A stretch of DNA of 64,000 nucleotides, taken from NCBI RefSeq assembly GCF_026626305.1, contig NZ_JAPNUE010000002.1:415964-479963 (forward strand), written 5' to 3'. The notes beneath the pieces are model-generated. The model did no database searches. It worked only from the letters and a program-made list of their open reading frames with translations, and was not told the origin of the DNA. Origin of the DNA: Frigidibacter sp. RF13. Its GTDB lineage: Bacteria > Pseudomonadota > Alphaproteobacteria > Rhodobacterales > Rhodobacteraceae. The position numbers and the translations under genes are program-made. Shown piece by piece: positions 42,874 through 52,453 of the stretch (position 1 is the stretch's first letter; each line of letters begins with the position of its first letter).

Positions 42874-44942
42874 GCCGTCACCAGCCCGACGATCGCGGGT
42901 TTTGCGTCGCCGCCCACCTCTTCGTACGACAGGACAGGGGTCGTAAGACCCTTCGCGCCCAGCGCAGTCTTGAGGAACCGCCGCCGCCGGGCCGAGGTGA
43001 TCAGCGCCGGGAAGATCCCTTTCTCGCCCGCCTTCGCTACCTTCTCGGCGACGTTCGCGGCCAGCCGGTTGAACTTCTCGGGCGGCAGCGCCACGTCATG
43101 GGCGCCCTCGACCTGATAGGTGCGGAACATCTCTTCCCATTCGGGCGCAAGCTGCAGAAGCGGCAGCGTCCCGTCCTCGCGCCGCATCTCTGCCACTAGC
43201 TGGAAACCGAGCCTGCGCCGCACATGTTCGCAGATCGCCTCTGGTGCGCCGAGGCCGCGGCCTTCGGCGATCGATTCGAGGATCAGCGGCAGGTTGCGGA
43301 TCGAGATCCGCTCTTCAAGCAGCAGGCGCAGCACGGCGAGCAGCATGTCGACTGGCACCTTGTCGGGGATCAGCTCGTCGAACAGCCGTTTCGCCGCTTC
43401 GGCGCGGGCCGGATCGGAAAGCGAGGTGCATTCGTCGAGAAGCCGCCGCAGTCCCTTCAGTGTCAGAAGCCGCGCAAAGTTGCGCTTCACCACCTCCAGA
43501 AGATGGGTCGCCAGCACTTCTGTCGGCCCCACGACGGTGACGCCCGCCAGCGCCGCCTCCTCCTGCCGGTCGGCGGGGATCCAGCGGGCGGGCGCGCCAT
43601 AGACAGGCTCGCGTACGTCGCCGCCCGGCGGCAGGGCGGCATCGTCACCCGACAGCAAAGCCATCACCTGATCGGGATGGATATGGTCGCGGGCCTGTTC
43701 CACCCCCTGGATGCGGATCCGGTACATGCCGTCGCCGATCGTCGAATCGTCGGTCAGCCGGATTTCCGGCAGGATCAGCCCATAGGTCATGGCGACATGG
43801 CTGCGCATGTTGGCAATGCGCGCATCAAGCCCCGTCGCCGGGTCAAGGACCATGGCCACAAGGCTTGGCGAGAATTCAACATGAATGTCGTCGAGGTCGA
43901 GCAGATCGCCCATCGTCCGCCGCCGCGCGGGTTCAACGGGCAGGGCCAGCACCCTTTCGCGCTCGGCCTTTTCGCCTTCGGCCTGCCATTGCCGCCAGCC
44001 GACGAAACCGAGGATCCCCGCGCCGATGATGAAGGGCAGGAAGGGCAGGCCCGGCACGAGGGCAAAGAGTGCCATCAGGAAAGCCACAGTGCCAAGCGCC
44101 AGCGGATGACGCCCGAGCTGGCGCAGGATGTCGCGGTCGGCAGAGCCCTTGGTGCCGCCGCGGGACAGAAGAAGCGCCGAAGCGATGGAGATGATCACGG
44201 CGGGGATCTGGCTGACAAGCCCGTCGCCCACCGTGAGGATCGCGTAGGTCTCAAGTGCCCGGCCGATCGGCATGCCATGGACGCCGACGCCGATTGCCAG
44301 CCCGACAAGCAGGTTCAGGAGCGTGATCAGAAGCCCCGCGACCGCATCGCCCTTCACGAACTTAGATGCGCCGTCGAGCGAGCCGAAGAAGGTGGTTTCC
44401 GCCTGTTCGCGTTCGCGCCGCGACTTGGCCTCGGCATGGTCGATGGCGCCCGCGTTCATGTCGGCGTCGATGGCGAGCTGCCGCCCCGGCATGCCGTCGA
44501 GCGCGAAGCGCGCGCCCACTTCTGCCATCCTCCCCGCGCCCTTTGTGATGACGATGAAGTTCACGATCATCAGGACGCCGAACACCACGAGCCCGATCAG
44601 GACCGAGCCCGACATGATGAACATGGCAAAGCCCTCGATCACCTCGCCCGCCGCCGCCGTGCCGGTATGGCCCTGGCCGATGATGAGCTTGGTCGAAGAG
44701 ACGTTGAGCGCGAGCCTGAGCATAAGCGAGGCCAGAAGGATCGTCGGGAAGGCCGAGAAATCGAGCGGCCGTTCGATGAAAAGCGTGATGGTGAAGATGA
44801 GGATCGCGATGGCGAAAGAGGCGGCAAGGCCGATGTCCAGCACCCAGGCCGGCATCGGCAGGATCATCATCGCGATGACCGCCATCATCGCGAGCGCCAG
44901 AAGCACGGTCGGCTGAAAGATCTTCGGCGCGGTCTCGCTCAT
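42870..44942 (-). CDS. flhA: flagellar export gate protein FlhA
   Basis: A 690-aa protein, close to the usual family length. Eight helices are predicted in residues 15-320, with the conserved cytoplasmic FHIPEC-type loop (GRMAEVGARFALDGMPGRQ, then AIDADMNAGAIDHAEAKSRR). A large cytoplasmic domain follows (DDIHVEFSPSLV, VGPTEVLATHLLEVVKRNFA). The start overlaps the transglycosylase stop by 4 bp. Confidence 0.97.
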   Translation of the reverse strand: MSETAPKIFQPTVLLALAMMAVIAMMILPMPAWVLDIGLAASFAIAILIFTITLFIERPLDFSAFPTILLASLMLRLALNVSSTKLIIGQGHTGTAAAGEVIEGFAMFIMSGSVLIGLVVFGVLMIVNFIVITKGAGRMAEVGARFALDGMPGRQLAIDADMNAGAIDHAEAKSRREREQAETTFFGSLDGASKFVKGDAVAGLLITLLNLLVGLAIGVGVHGMPIGRALETYAILTVGDGLVSQIPAVIISIASALLLSRGGTKGSADRDILRQLGRHPLALGTVAFLMALFALVPGLPFLPFIIGAGILGFVGWRQWQAEGEKAERERVLALPVEPARRRTMGDLLDLDDIHVEFSPSLVAMVLDPATGLDARIANMRSHVAMTYGLILPEIRLTDDSTIGDGMYRIRIQGVEQARDHIHPDQVMALLSGDDAALPPGGDVREPVYGAPARWIPADRQEEAALAGVTVVGPTEVLATHLLEVVKRNFARLLTLKGLRRLLDECTSLSDPARAEAAKRLFDELIPDKVPVDMLLAVLRLLLEERISIRNLPLILESIAEGRGLGAPEAICEHVRRRLGFQLVAEMRREDGTLPLLQLAPEWEEMFRTYQVEGAHDVALPPEKFNRLAANVAEKVAKAGEKGIFPALITSARRRRFLKTALGAKGLTTPVLSYEEVGGDAKPAIVGLVTA

Positions 44943-45697
44943 TCTGTGGGAACCTCAGCCTCGGCGGATGGTGCCGGTCCACCGAAAAGCGCACCGCGCG
45001 CGCCGTTGCCAATGGGCACCAGCGAGCCGAGCCCGCCCGCGCTACCCGCCTTCAGCAGCGGGTAATTATTGACGCGCGGCACCTCGGCTTCGGCCCCGTA
45101 GGCGGCCAGAACGATATCGGGGATTTCCGGTATCTCCTCGCCGTAGCGGGCGATCAGGTCGTTGCGGAACCGGCTGAAGCGCGCGGCATAGCGGTTGGCG
45201 TACTCGGGCGTCCGGGAATGATAGGCGCCCGCCGCCGCCTCCCATGACCCCTGTTCGCTGTAGAGCGTCTTGAGGAAGCGCGCGGCATAGCGGGCATTCA
45301 CCATCGGGTCGAACATCTCGTCGATCGAGGCGAAATGTTCGCCGTGCCATTTGTAGTTGATCTGAAAGCAGCCGACGTCGAAGCTGCGCGCGCCGCGGGC
45401 GAATTCCTTTTCGGCATAGGCCAGCGCTTCTTCAGGTGTGTCGAACCAGTGGCCAGCGCCTTCCATGTTCACGGTCCAGGGCCAGGGGCGGAAGGCGCCT
45501 TCCCGCTTGCGCCCGGTTTCGTTGAGGGAAATCGCATTGAGGACCGACAGGGGTACGCCTTCCTCGGCGGCGGCCTGCTGGGCGGCATATTCGCAGAAAA
45601 GCGCGGGATCGGCGTTGAGCGGCCCCTTGACGGCTTCGGTCGTCCCGGCGAGCGCACCAGTCCCCAGCGCGAGGCAGAGGAGAGCCGAAAATCTCAT
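44939..45697 (-). CDS. exported lytic transglycosylase in the flagellar operon (SltF-like)
   Basis: A 252-aa protein with a signal peptide from the ATG at 45697 (MRFSALLCLALGTGALA). The frame is open 21 bases further upstream. The SLT catalytic Glu is in AISLNETGRKREG. GCFQINYKWHGEHF and AAGAYHSRTPEYANRY complete the soluble lytic transglycosylase fold. In rhodobacters, where FlgJ lacks a muramidase domain, a separate transglycosylase (SltF) opens peptidoglycan for the rod, and the position directly before flhA supports that role here. Confidence 0.87.
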   Translation of the reverse strand: MRFSALLCLALGTGALAGTTEAVKGPLNADPALFCEYAAQQAAAEEGVPLSVLNAISLNETGRKREGAFRPWPWTVNMEGAGHWFDTPEEALAYAEKEFARGARSFDVGCFQINYKWHGEHFASIDEMFDPMVNARYAARFLKTLYSEQGSWEAAAGAYHSRTPEYANRYAARFSRFRNDLIARYGEEIPEIPDIVLAAYGAEAEVPRVNNYPLLKAGSAGGLGSLVPIGNGARGALFGGPAPSAEAEVPTE

Positions 45698-45786
45698 GAT
45701 GGTGCCCATTCCGGCCATCCCTGCAGTTCTTGCATAGGGCTAGGCTAGGGCGCGGGCGTTGAGATTCGGTAACTGTCAACGAGGTT

Positions 45787-48321
45787 TCAGGGCGCTCCCG
45801 CGGAACCCTGGGCGGCCAGAAGCGCGGTCAGTGCCGTGCGAAGTTCGGAACTTTCCATCAGAAGCGATTTGCTGCCCGCGAGTGTTGCGCCCGCCTCCGT
45901 CAGGCCGGGCGCGCTTTCGTTCTCTTGCGGCGCGGACGGGTCGGCCCCGAGGATCGCCGCCATCTCGCCGAAACTTCCATCGGTGAGCGCCCGTGCCAGA
46001 TCGCCGCCGCGCCAGGCCGCCCCGGCCGCCGCCGCGCTTTCGCCTAACGCGGCATAAAGATCGGCTGCCGCCGCATGATCGCCCAGCGCATCGAGGGCCT
46101 CTGCCCGCAGCGCCCGCGCCTCCGATTGATCAAGCCCGCCGGTCATCGCGATCACTTCCTCATAGCGGAAGGCCTGCGCGGCTGCGCGTGCGAGCACCAG
46201 CCGCGCTTCGTCACCCGTGTGCAGCGTCGCCGGAAGAAGAAGATGCGCTTCCTCGTAAAGGCCGAGCCCGCCGAGCCGTTCCGCGAGGCGCAGGCGCACA
46301 TCGGCGTCGGCATCGGCCGGAAGAAACGGCTTGCGGGCGAAATATTCTCCGAGGAACGATGCGTCATCGGGATCGGCCCCGAGCGCGGCGAACAATGTGA
46401 GCGCGGTCTTTCGCGCCGTCTCCGCCGGGGCGTCCCGGCTCCAGTCCGCGAAGCGCTCGAAAGCGTGCGGCAGATCGCCGGAAGCGGCCCGCGCCTTGAT
46501 TTCTAGCGCCGCGAGCCTATCCGCATCGTCGCCGTTCCTGCGTTCGAAGGCGAGCGCCGCCAGATCGTCGACCTCGGACGCCGGCACCGCCTCGCCCTTT
46601 TGCAAGCGCCCTTCGACCGAAAGGATCAGCGCCTTTGCCGAGAAATCGTCGGAACCTTCGGCCAGATCAGTCAGCTTCTCGTGCGCGTCGGCTTCGCCTT
46701 CGCCCAGCGCGATCTCGGCCTCGATCATCCTAAGCGGCCGGATATGATCGTCCGCCTTGCGGGCAACGGCATTGCGTACGGTCTTGGCGGCGTCGAGCGC
46801 GCCCGCCGCGATCAACCGGTTCGATAGCCGCGGCCCGAGTGCGATGCGCAGGGGCGCGGGCAGACCGGAAAAGGTCCGGATGAGCGCCGGCAGGTTCGCG
46901 ACCGGCGGCGGTGCCGCATCGGGCGTCGACAGGAAGGCCCAGAGTGCGGCTGAGGTCTCGCACTGCGCATAGGGCGCGAAGGCGCCGGGCGGCGGTGGCG
47001 AGCGATCGTCCACCATGTAGCTCATGTCCACGAGGAGAGGCGCCCCTTCCGCCTGCAGGCCGAAGCCGGTCATGACCGACCGTGCCTCTGCCCCCATACC
47101 GAAGTAAAGGTATAGCCGCGCGAGGCGCAGGACCGCCGCCTCGTCGGGCCGGTCAAATTCACCGGTCAGGCCGCCCCGCGCCTCGGCCAGCTGCAGGGGT
47201 GCGGCGCGGTCGTCGCCCCAATGGCGCAGGTCGATGAGTTCCTCATCCGGGCAGGCGAGCCCGTCCTCGGTCACACTGACCGCACGCGGATTGTCGCGCG
47301 CATCCCGGTCCATCGAGGTTTCGGCATGGAAAGCGATGTGATCGTCGGCGGTGGGCGGTTCCGCGGGCATGTCCTTTTTCGCCGGCGCCTCCTGGTGGCC
47401 GGTCTTCTCGGTGCTCTTATGCGGGTCAGCAATCTTGTCGACCGACGCCTCGGCGAGCCCCTGCGACGCCGCGCGCGCGACCTGTTCGCGCAGATCCTCC
47501 TCCAGCGCCAGCACCTCGGGGGACGGTACGGGAAGCGAAAGCATGCCGAAGCCCGGTGTCGGCAGGTCAAGCGGCAGATCGGGGGGCAGGTCGGTCGCCG
47601 GACTACCCGGATCGTCACCATCGCCGGGCAAAGGCGATGCGGCGGCGTCCTCAGGGCCCGTTTCGAGATCGGCGCCATTTGTCGCGACTTCGATTTCGGG
47701 GTCTTGCGGCGTTTCCGGGGCGGCCCCTGCCTTTTCCTCCTGACCGGCCCCGGGCTCGAGGACATTGCGCCAATAGATCGGCAGGCTGGCGGCGCTGTTG
47801 GTTTCGGGCCGGTAGCTCAAGGTCGCCGCAAGCCCGGGCGCGGCGGCAGGCGGGGTCGAGACCGGATGGGGCAGGGGGCCCGCCGATTTCTTCCCGACAT
47901 CGTCGGCGGCGATAGCTGTCGCGATTGCGTTTTCATAAGGCGAGCCCTTCGGGGCGGTTCCGTGCCGCATGTCAATGATCAGGCGTCCGCCGCCTTCCTT
48001 CGCGAGCAGGGCGAAAGTGCTCGTCGCGAGCGTGAGCCGCAGTTCGCCCGCCGCCGCCGACAATCTCGTCAGCCTGGTACGCGGCACGCGTTCGAAAACA
48101 CACGCGATGTCGAATTGAAGCGTCGGATCTTCGACCTGGAGGAGGTAGCCGTCTTCCGTCCGTCCGAACTGCCACTGCCTGTCGCCGCCCAGATCGACGA
48201 CAAGGCGGGTGAAATCGCCATGCTCGCCCGACCGCACCGTGACCGTTTCTGCCAGCGTCACCGCCGGCATCCAGAGCCCGGCAAACAGCGCAAGAACAAC
48301 TCGGGCAGCAGTCTTCATCAT
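45787..48321 (-). CDS. large exported protein of the flagellar operon, unknown function
   Basis: An 844-aa protein with a signal peptide ending VTLAE. The N-terminal domain (residues about 25-120) is beta-rich and AMIN-like (VTVRSGEHGDFTRLVVDLGG). A long disordered Pro/Glu/Asp region spans about 150-345. From about residue 350 to the end it is Ala-rich and helical, with repeat-like, TPR-type character (AARAAEADE-like blocks; AHLLLPATLHTGDEARLVLA). The start overlaps motA by 4 bp. I do not recognise a named flagellar protein; it may be a periplasmic scaffold for the motor. Length and layout are unusual for a flagellar gene. Confidence 0.75.
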   Translation of the reverse strand: MMKTAARVVLALFAGLWMPAVTLAETVTVRSGEHGDFTRLVVDLGGDRQWQFGRTEDGYLLQVEDPTLQFDIACVFERVPRTRLTRLSAAAGELRLTLATSTFALLAKEGGGRLIIDMRHGTAPKGSPYENAIATAIAADDVGKKSAGPLPHPVSTPPAAAPGLAATLSYRPETNSAASLPIYWRNVLEPGAGQEEKAGAAPETPQDPEIEVATNGADLETGPEDAAASPLPGDGDDPGSPATDLPPDLPLDLPTPGFGMLSLPVPSPEVLALEEDLREQVARAASQGLAEASVDKIADPHKSTEKTGHQEAPAKKDMPAEPPTADDHIAFHAETSMDRDARDNPRAVSVTEDGLACPDEELIDLRHWGDDRAAPLQLAEARGGLTGEFDRPDEAAVLRLARLYLYFGMGAEARSVMTGFGLQAEGAPLLVDMSYMVDDRSPPPPGAFAPYAQCETSAALWAFLSTPDAAPPPVANLPALIRTFSGLPAPLRIALGPRLSNRLIAAGALDAAKTVRNAVARKADDHIRPLRMIEAEIALGEGEADAHEKLTDLAEGSDDFSAKALILSVEGRLQKGEAVPASEVDDLAALAFERRNGDDADRLAALEIKARAASGDLPHAFERFADWSRDAPAETARKTALTLFAALGADPDDASFLGEYFARKPFLPADADADVRLRLAERLGGLGLYEEAHLLLPATLHTGDEARLVLARAAAQAFRYEEVIAMTGGLDQSEARALRAEALDALGDHAAAADLYAALGESAAAAGAAWRGGDLARALTDGSFGEMAAILGADPSAPQENESAPGLTEAGATLAGSKSLLMESSELRTALTALLAAQGSAGAP

Positions 48322-49187
48322 GCCGCATCCGCCTTCAGCGCCTTCAATGTTTCCTCCAGATCCGAGAAGCTCGGGCGGACATGATGGGGCGCATTCTGGC
48401 GGCCGACCTCGATGCAGATGTTCGGCGGATGGCGGTGGAGGTTGGCGACCAGCACCTCGCGGATCAGCTTCATGAAATGCGCATCCTCCTCGACCACCGC
48501 CTTCACCTTGGCCGCGAAGGGACCGACGAGCCCGTAGGCCATGAAGACCCCAAGGAAGGTTCCCACAAGTGCCGACCCGATCATGCCGCCGAGGATCTCG
48601 GGCGGCTGGTCGATAGAGCCCATGGTCTTGATGACGCCGAGAACGGCCGCGACGATGCCGAGCGCGGGCATGCCATCTGCGATCGACTGCAGCGCATGGC
48701 TGGAATGCATCGCATGATGGTGGTTGGCCTCAAGCTGCTTTTCCAGCACTTCCTCGACCTGATGGGGATCGTCATAGTTCATCGAGGCCGCGCGCATCGT
48801 GTCGCAGATCAGGTCAACGACGCCATGGTCATGCGCGATCTTGGGATATTTGCCGAAGATCGAGCTTTCGTGCGGGTTCTCGATATGCTCCTCGAGCCCC
48901 ACCGGGTTCGATTTGGCCAGCCGGATCAACTCGAACAACAGGCACAGCAGATCGCGGTAGTCGGGGGCCTTCCATTTCGGTCCCTTGAAGACCTTGCCCA
49001 CATCCTTCATCGTCTGCTTGATCGCCGCGCCGTCATTGGCCACGACGAAGGCCCCCGCCGCCGCGCCGCCGATCATGATCATTTCCCAGGGCAGCGCCTC
49101 CAGCACGATGCCGAGCTTGCCGCCGTGCAGCGTGTAGCCGCCGAACACCATCACAAAGATGATGACGATGCCAATGATGCCGACCAT
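48318..49187 (-). CDS. motA: flagellar motor stator protein MotA
   Basis: A 289-aa proton-channel stator subunit. Four helices are present (GIIGIVIIFVMVFGGYTLHG first). The cytoplasmic loop has the conserved PKWKAPDYRDLL and the charged segment used for torque. The later blocks DGMPALGIVAAVLGVIKTMG and IGSALVGTFLGVFMAYGLVG are diagnostic. motB is not in the window, which is common in the roseobacter-type layout where the two are separated. Confidence 0.95.
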   Translation of the reverse strand: MVGIIGIVIIFVMVFGGYTLHGGKLGIVLEALPWEMIMIGGAAAGAFVVANDGAAIKQTMKDVGKVFKGPKWKAPDYRDLLCLLFELIRLAKSNPVGLEEHIENPHESSIFGKYPKIAHDHGVVDLICDTMRAASMNYDDPHQVEEVLEKQLEANHHHAMHSSHALQSIADGMPALGIVAAVLGVIKTMGSIDQPPEILGGMIGSALVGTFLGVFMAYGLVGPFAAKVKAVVEEDAHFMKLIREVLVANLHRHPPNICIEVGRQNAPHHVRPSFSDLEETLKALKADAA

Positions 49188-49254
49188 TACCTACCATCCC
49201 GAACCCGGTTCCCGCCCCAGCCTGCGGGGGGCGGGTTAAGATTCCGTCTTTCCT

Positions 49255-49866
49255 TCAGCTTTTCGGCGCATTTGCGTTGCGGCCCGCCAGCATCAGGCTG
49301 ATCGTATAGGCCTTCGACGGCTCGATCCCGGCCAGCACGGCGGCCGCCGCAGCGGGCTGCATCTGGGCAAGGAAACCGGCGGCGAAATCCGGGTCCATCT
49401 CGCTGAATAGCTTTGCCGCATCCTTGGGCTTCATCGTCTCGTAGACCGCGACCAACTTGGCCACGTCCTTTTCCGCCGCCTTGTCGGCCTGCTGGACGGT
49501 TGCGGCGAGCTTTTCCTCGGCGGCCGTCAGCGCGGCGATCTTTTCTTCGATCTCAGCGCGGGCGAGCGCCAATGTCTGCGCCTCGTTCTCCTGGGCCAGT
49601 TCCTGTTCCCTGACCCGTGCCTCGCGCAGCTTCAGCGCATCGAGAAGTGCCGACGCCCCGCCATCGGGCGTGCATTCCGCGCCGGCTGCGGCCTCGGTCA
49701 TGGGCGGTTCGGTCCCGTGGCTCGACGTTTCAGCCAGAGCATGGCCGATCCCGTCGCCGATGCGGATCAGGCCGGACAGACCGAGGAAAAGCGCGATCAT
49801 CATCAGGCCACGGCGCCGTCTGGGGCGGCGGGCGGCGGGTGCTTCACGCAACAGGGCAAGTCTCAT
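49255..49866 (-). CDS. MotE-like periplasmic flagellar protein
   Basis: A 203-aa protein with an N-terminal basic segment and membrane anchor (MMIALFLGLSGLIRIGDG). A long coiled coil covers about residues 80-135. A C-terminal MgtE-N-like helical domain follows (YETMKPKDAAKLFSEMDPDFAAGFLAQM-type repeats). This layout matches MotE of rhizobia, a periplasmic chaperone for the MotC motor protein. It lies between fliL/orf121 and motA, so a stator-related role is likely. Confidence 0.8.
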   Translation of the reverse strand: MRLALLREAPAARRPRRRRGLMMIALFLGLSGLIRIGDGIGHALAETSSHGTEPPMTEAAAGAECTPDGGASALLDALKLREARVREQELAQENEAQTLALARAEIEEKIAALTAAEEKLAATVQQADKAAEKDVAKLVAVYETMKPKDAAKLFSEMDPDFAAGFLAQMQPAAAAAVLAGIEPSKAYTISLMLAGRNANAPKS

Positions 49867-50231
49867 CAGGCGGCCTCCTCGTCATCGGGCCTGCGGTGGC
49901 GCGTATCGCCATTGCGGACAACCCGCGTCCGGCGCGGCTCGCCCCCTTCAGGCAGGTCGTGCAGCGAGGCAATCAGAAGTTCCAGCCGCCGCGCCGCATC
50001 CTCGGCCCGCGCGGTCTGATCGGTCAGCGCACGGGACGATTCGCCCGCTGCCGTCCGCGCCTGTTCCAAGGCCTTCGTCATGTCGTCTACCTGCGCCGAC
50101 AGGACGGCAATCGCGCCGCCCATGCCGTTTTCAAGCGTGGTGAAGGCCGAAAGCCGGCGCGAGAGCACATAACAGAAGAGCCCCGCCCCGATTGCGCCCC
50201 CGCCCAGCATAATATCGGCGATCAGCTCCAT
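49866..50231 (-). CDS. small membrane-anchored coiled-coil protein of the flagellar operon
   Basis: A 121-aa protein with one N-terminal helix (IMLGGGAIGAGLFCYVLSRRL), a coiled coil of about 50 residues (AQVDDMTKALEQARTAA) and a charged Arg-rich tail. It starts 9 bp after the fliL stop and abuts the MotE-like gene. Homologues appear to be specific to alphaproteobacterial flagellar clusters. Function unknown. Confidence 0.75.
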   Translation of the reverse strand: MELIADIMLGGGAIGAGLFCYVLSRRLSAFTTLENGMGGAIAVLSAQVDDMTKALEQARTAAGESSRALTDQTARAEDAARRLELLIASLHDLPEGGEPRRTRVVRNGDTRHRRPDDEEAA

Positions 50232-50240
50232 CGCGCCCTC

Positions 50241-50732
50241 CTAGTTGATCACGAATTCGGTCACGAGAAGGTCGCGCACGCGCCCCTCGCCGGTGACCAG
50301 TTGCACACGCCTCAGCATCTGCGAGCGGAGCCGCACCAGCGCGTCGGGATCCTCAAGCTCGCCGGTGCCGACCGCGCGCAGATAGCCGTTCAGCACATCG
50401 AGGATGCGCGGCAGAAGCAGCGTCACGTCGGGCTCGTATTTCTTCTCGACCTCGATCTGGGCGGTGAAATGCAGGAACCGCCCGCCCGCCTTCGGGCCGA
50501 GCGAGACGACCAAGGGCGTGATCGGCACGAAGGCGATCTCGGGCAGGGGCACGGCGCCCTCCGCCTCGGCATGCGATTCGGCCTCGGCATCGTGTGGGGC
50601 GAGCACCAGCCCCTTGTAGACGGCGAAAAAGCCGCCGCCGCCGAGCGCAAGCATCAGCACGAGGCCGATCATCAGCGGCTTCTTGGACTTTTTCTTTGGT
50701 TCTTCTTCCGTTTTTTCGGGGGCTTCCGACAT
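50241..50732 (-). CDS. fliL: flagellar basal-body protein FliL
   Basis: A 163-aa protein. A Lys-rich cytoplasmic tail (EEEPKKKSKKPLMIG) is followed by one membrane helix and a periplasmic FliL domain (FVPITPLVVSLGPK, LLLPRILDVLNGYL). The family end EFVIN is present. It stabilises stators around the basal body. It is the first gene of the minus flagellar operon, divergent from fliF with a CtrA-like box between them. Confidence 0.94.
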   Translation of the reverse strand: MSEAPEKTEEEPKKKSKKPLMIGLVLMLALGGGGFFAVYKGLVLAPHDAEAESHAEAEGAVPLPEIAFVPITPLVVSLGPKAGGRFLHFTAQIEVEKKYEPDVTLLLPRILDVLNGYLRAVGTGELEDPDALVRLRSQMLRRVQLVTGEGRVRDLLVTEFVIN

Positions 50733-50774
50733 CGTCCCATCCTTCCGGCCTTCCCCGGTATAGGCCGAATGCGA

Positions 50775-50789
50775 CTAACCGATTCTTAA
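50775..50789. promoter_or_regulatory. CtrA-like box between fliL and fliF
   Basis: CTAA, seven bases and TTAA match the CtrA site TTAA-N7-TTAA with one mismatch. It lies 43 bp before the fliL start and 69 bp before the fliF start, ideal for joint control of both flagellar operons. CtrA control of flagella is established in Rhodobacterales. Confidence 0.55.
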
Positions 50790-50857
50790 GGCCGATCGCG
50801 GAAGCATGACCTACCGGCAAAGACCCGGGGCAGAAGCCCGGTAGGGAGGCACCGAAC

Positions 50858-52453
50858 GTGCAAGTGATGTCCGTCTGGCAGGCGCTCGATCCCAGGAAGC
50901 GCATCATCGTGGTCCTCGCGACGCTTGCGATGTTCGCCGCCGTTTATGCGCTGACTGCGGTCGCGACCCGACCGTCGCTCGCGCTTCTCTATGCCGGGAT
51001 CGAAGGGACTCGATCGGGCGAGGTGCTGGCGGCACTCGACCAGCGCGGCGTGACCTATGAGGTGCGCGGCCAGGCGATCTATGTCGAGTCGACGCGGCGT
51101 GACGAGTTGCGGATGGAACTGGCCGCCCAGGGCCTGCCGCAGAATTCCGGCGGCGGCTATGAACTTCTGGACGGGCTGTCAGGCTTTGGCACCACATCGC
51201 AGATGTTTGACGCCGCCTATTGGCGCGCCAAGGAAGGCGAACTCGCCCGGACCATCGCGGCCATTCCCAACATGCGGTCGGTCCGGGTGCATATTTCCAA
51301 CACCGAGCCGCAGGGCTTTCGCCAGACCGGAACGCCCAAGGCTTCGGTCGCGGTTGTGACGCGCGATGGGTCGCTTTCGCCGGACCATGCGCGGGCGCTG
51401 AAATTCCTGGTCGCCTCGGCGGTTGCGGGGATGAAGCCGGAGGATGTCGCGGTGATCGATGGCGACGGAAACCTGATCCTCGCCGATGACGATACCGGCG
51501 CGAAGGCGGGGTCGGACCGGGCGGCGGCGCTGAGGGAAAATGTCACACGCCTGCTCGAGGCGCGGGTCGGTTACGGCAAGGCGGTGGTCGAGGTCGCGGT
51601 CGAGACGGTGACGGAAAGCGAGGCGATTTCGGAACGCAAGATCGACCCGCAGGGCCGTGTGGCGATTTCGTCCGAGAATGAGGAAAAGAGTTCAAGCGCG
51701 CAGGATCAGGGCGACCCGTCGGTGAGCGTGGCTTCGAACCTGCCCACGGGCGCCGCGGCGGGTGGAGGCAAAAGTTCGCAGTCGAACGATTCGACGACAC
51801 GCGAGCGGGTGAATTACGAGGTGAGCGAGACCAAGCGCGAGTTGGTGAAGAACCCCGGCGCGATCCGGCGCATCACCGTGGCGGTGCTGGTCGACGGGGT
51901 GAGCCAGACCGCGGCCGACGGCACCGTCTCGGCCGCGCCGCGCCCCGACGACGAACTGGCGGCGCTGAAGGACCTGGTCGCGGCGGCAGTGGGTTTTGAC
52001 GAGGCGCGGGGCGATGTGATCACCATCAAGTCTCTCGCCTTCGAGCCGGTCGCGGCGGCGGGAAGCGAGGCTTCCGGCGGCGGCTTCGCTGCCTTTGCGA
52101 TCGATGTGATGACGCTCGTGCAGCTCGCGGTGCTCGCTGTCGTGGCGCTGGTCCTTGGTCTGTTCGTGGTCAGGCCTGTCCTGACCTCGCGTGCCGCGCC
52201 GGTGGCGGCTTCGCTGCCTGCCCCGCACGCGGTCTCCGGGCCGGTTCTGACGGGCGTGATCGAGGAGGACGGCACCTTCCCCGAAAGCCTCGCGCTGGCG
52301 CGGGGCGCGCGCCGAGGCGTGGCGCAAGAGGCAGAGCCCGCCGAGATCGACGATCCGGTCGCGCGGCTGAGGCGGCTGATTTCCGAACGGCAGGAGGAGT
52401 CAGTAGAGATCCTGAAAAGCTGGATGGATGATACGCAGGCGGAGAAAGCGTGA
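50858..52453 (+). CDS. fliF: flagellar MS-ring protein FliF
   Basis: A 531-aa ring protein. The first helix is near residues 20-42 (IIVVLATLAMFAAVYAL), and the family blocks LLYAGIEGTRSGEV and DGLSGFGTTSQMFDAAYWRA follow. The second helix (MTLVQLAVLAVVALVLGLFV) precedes a cytoplasmic tail ending VEILKSWMDD, which binds FliG. The start codon ATG at 50867 is possible, but the GTG at 50858 gives the same frame and GGGAGGCACC lies just upstream. It overlaps the FliH-like gene by 1 bp at TGATG. Confidence 0.94.
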   Translation: MQVMSVWQALDPRKRIIVVLATLAMFAAVYALTAVATRPSLALLYAGIEGTRSGEVLAALDQRGVTYEVRGQAIYVESTRRDELRMELAAQGLPQNSGGGYELLDGLSGFGTTSQMFDAAYWRAKEGELARTIAAIPNMRSVRVHISNTEPQGFRQTGTPKASVAVVTRDGSLSPDHARALKFLVASAVAGMKPEDVAVIDGDGNLILADDDTGAKAGSDRAAALRENVTRLLEARVGYGKAVVEVAVETVTESEAISERKIDPQGRVAISSENEEKSSSAQDQGDPSVSVASNLPTGAAAGGGKSSQSNDSTTRERVNYEVSETKRELVKNPGAIRRITVAVLVDGVSQTAADGTVSAAPRPDDELAALKDLVAAAVGFDEARGDVITIKSLAFEPVAAAGSEASGGGFAAFAIDVMTLVQLAVLAVVALVLGLFVVRPVLTSRAAPVAASLPAPHAVSGPVLTGVIEEDGTFPESLALARGARRGVAQEAEPAEIDDPVARLRRLISERQEESVEILKSWMDDTQAEKA

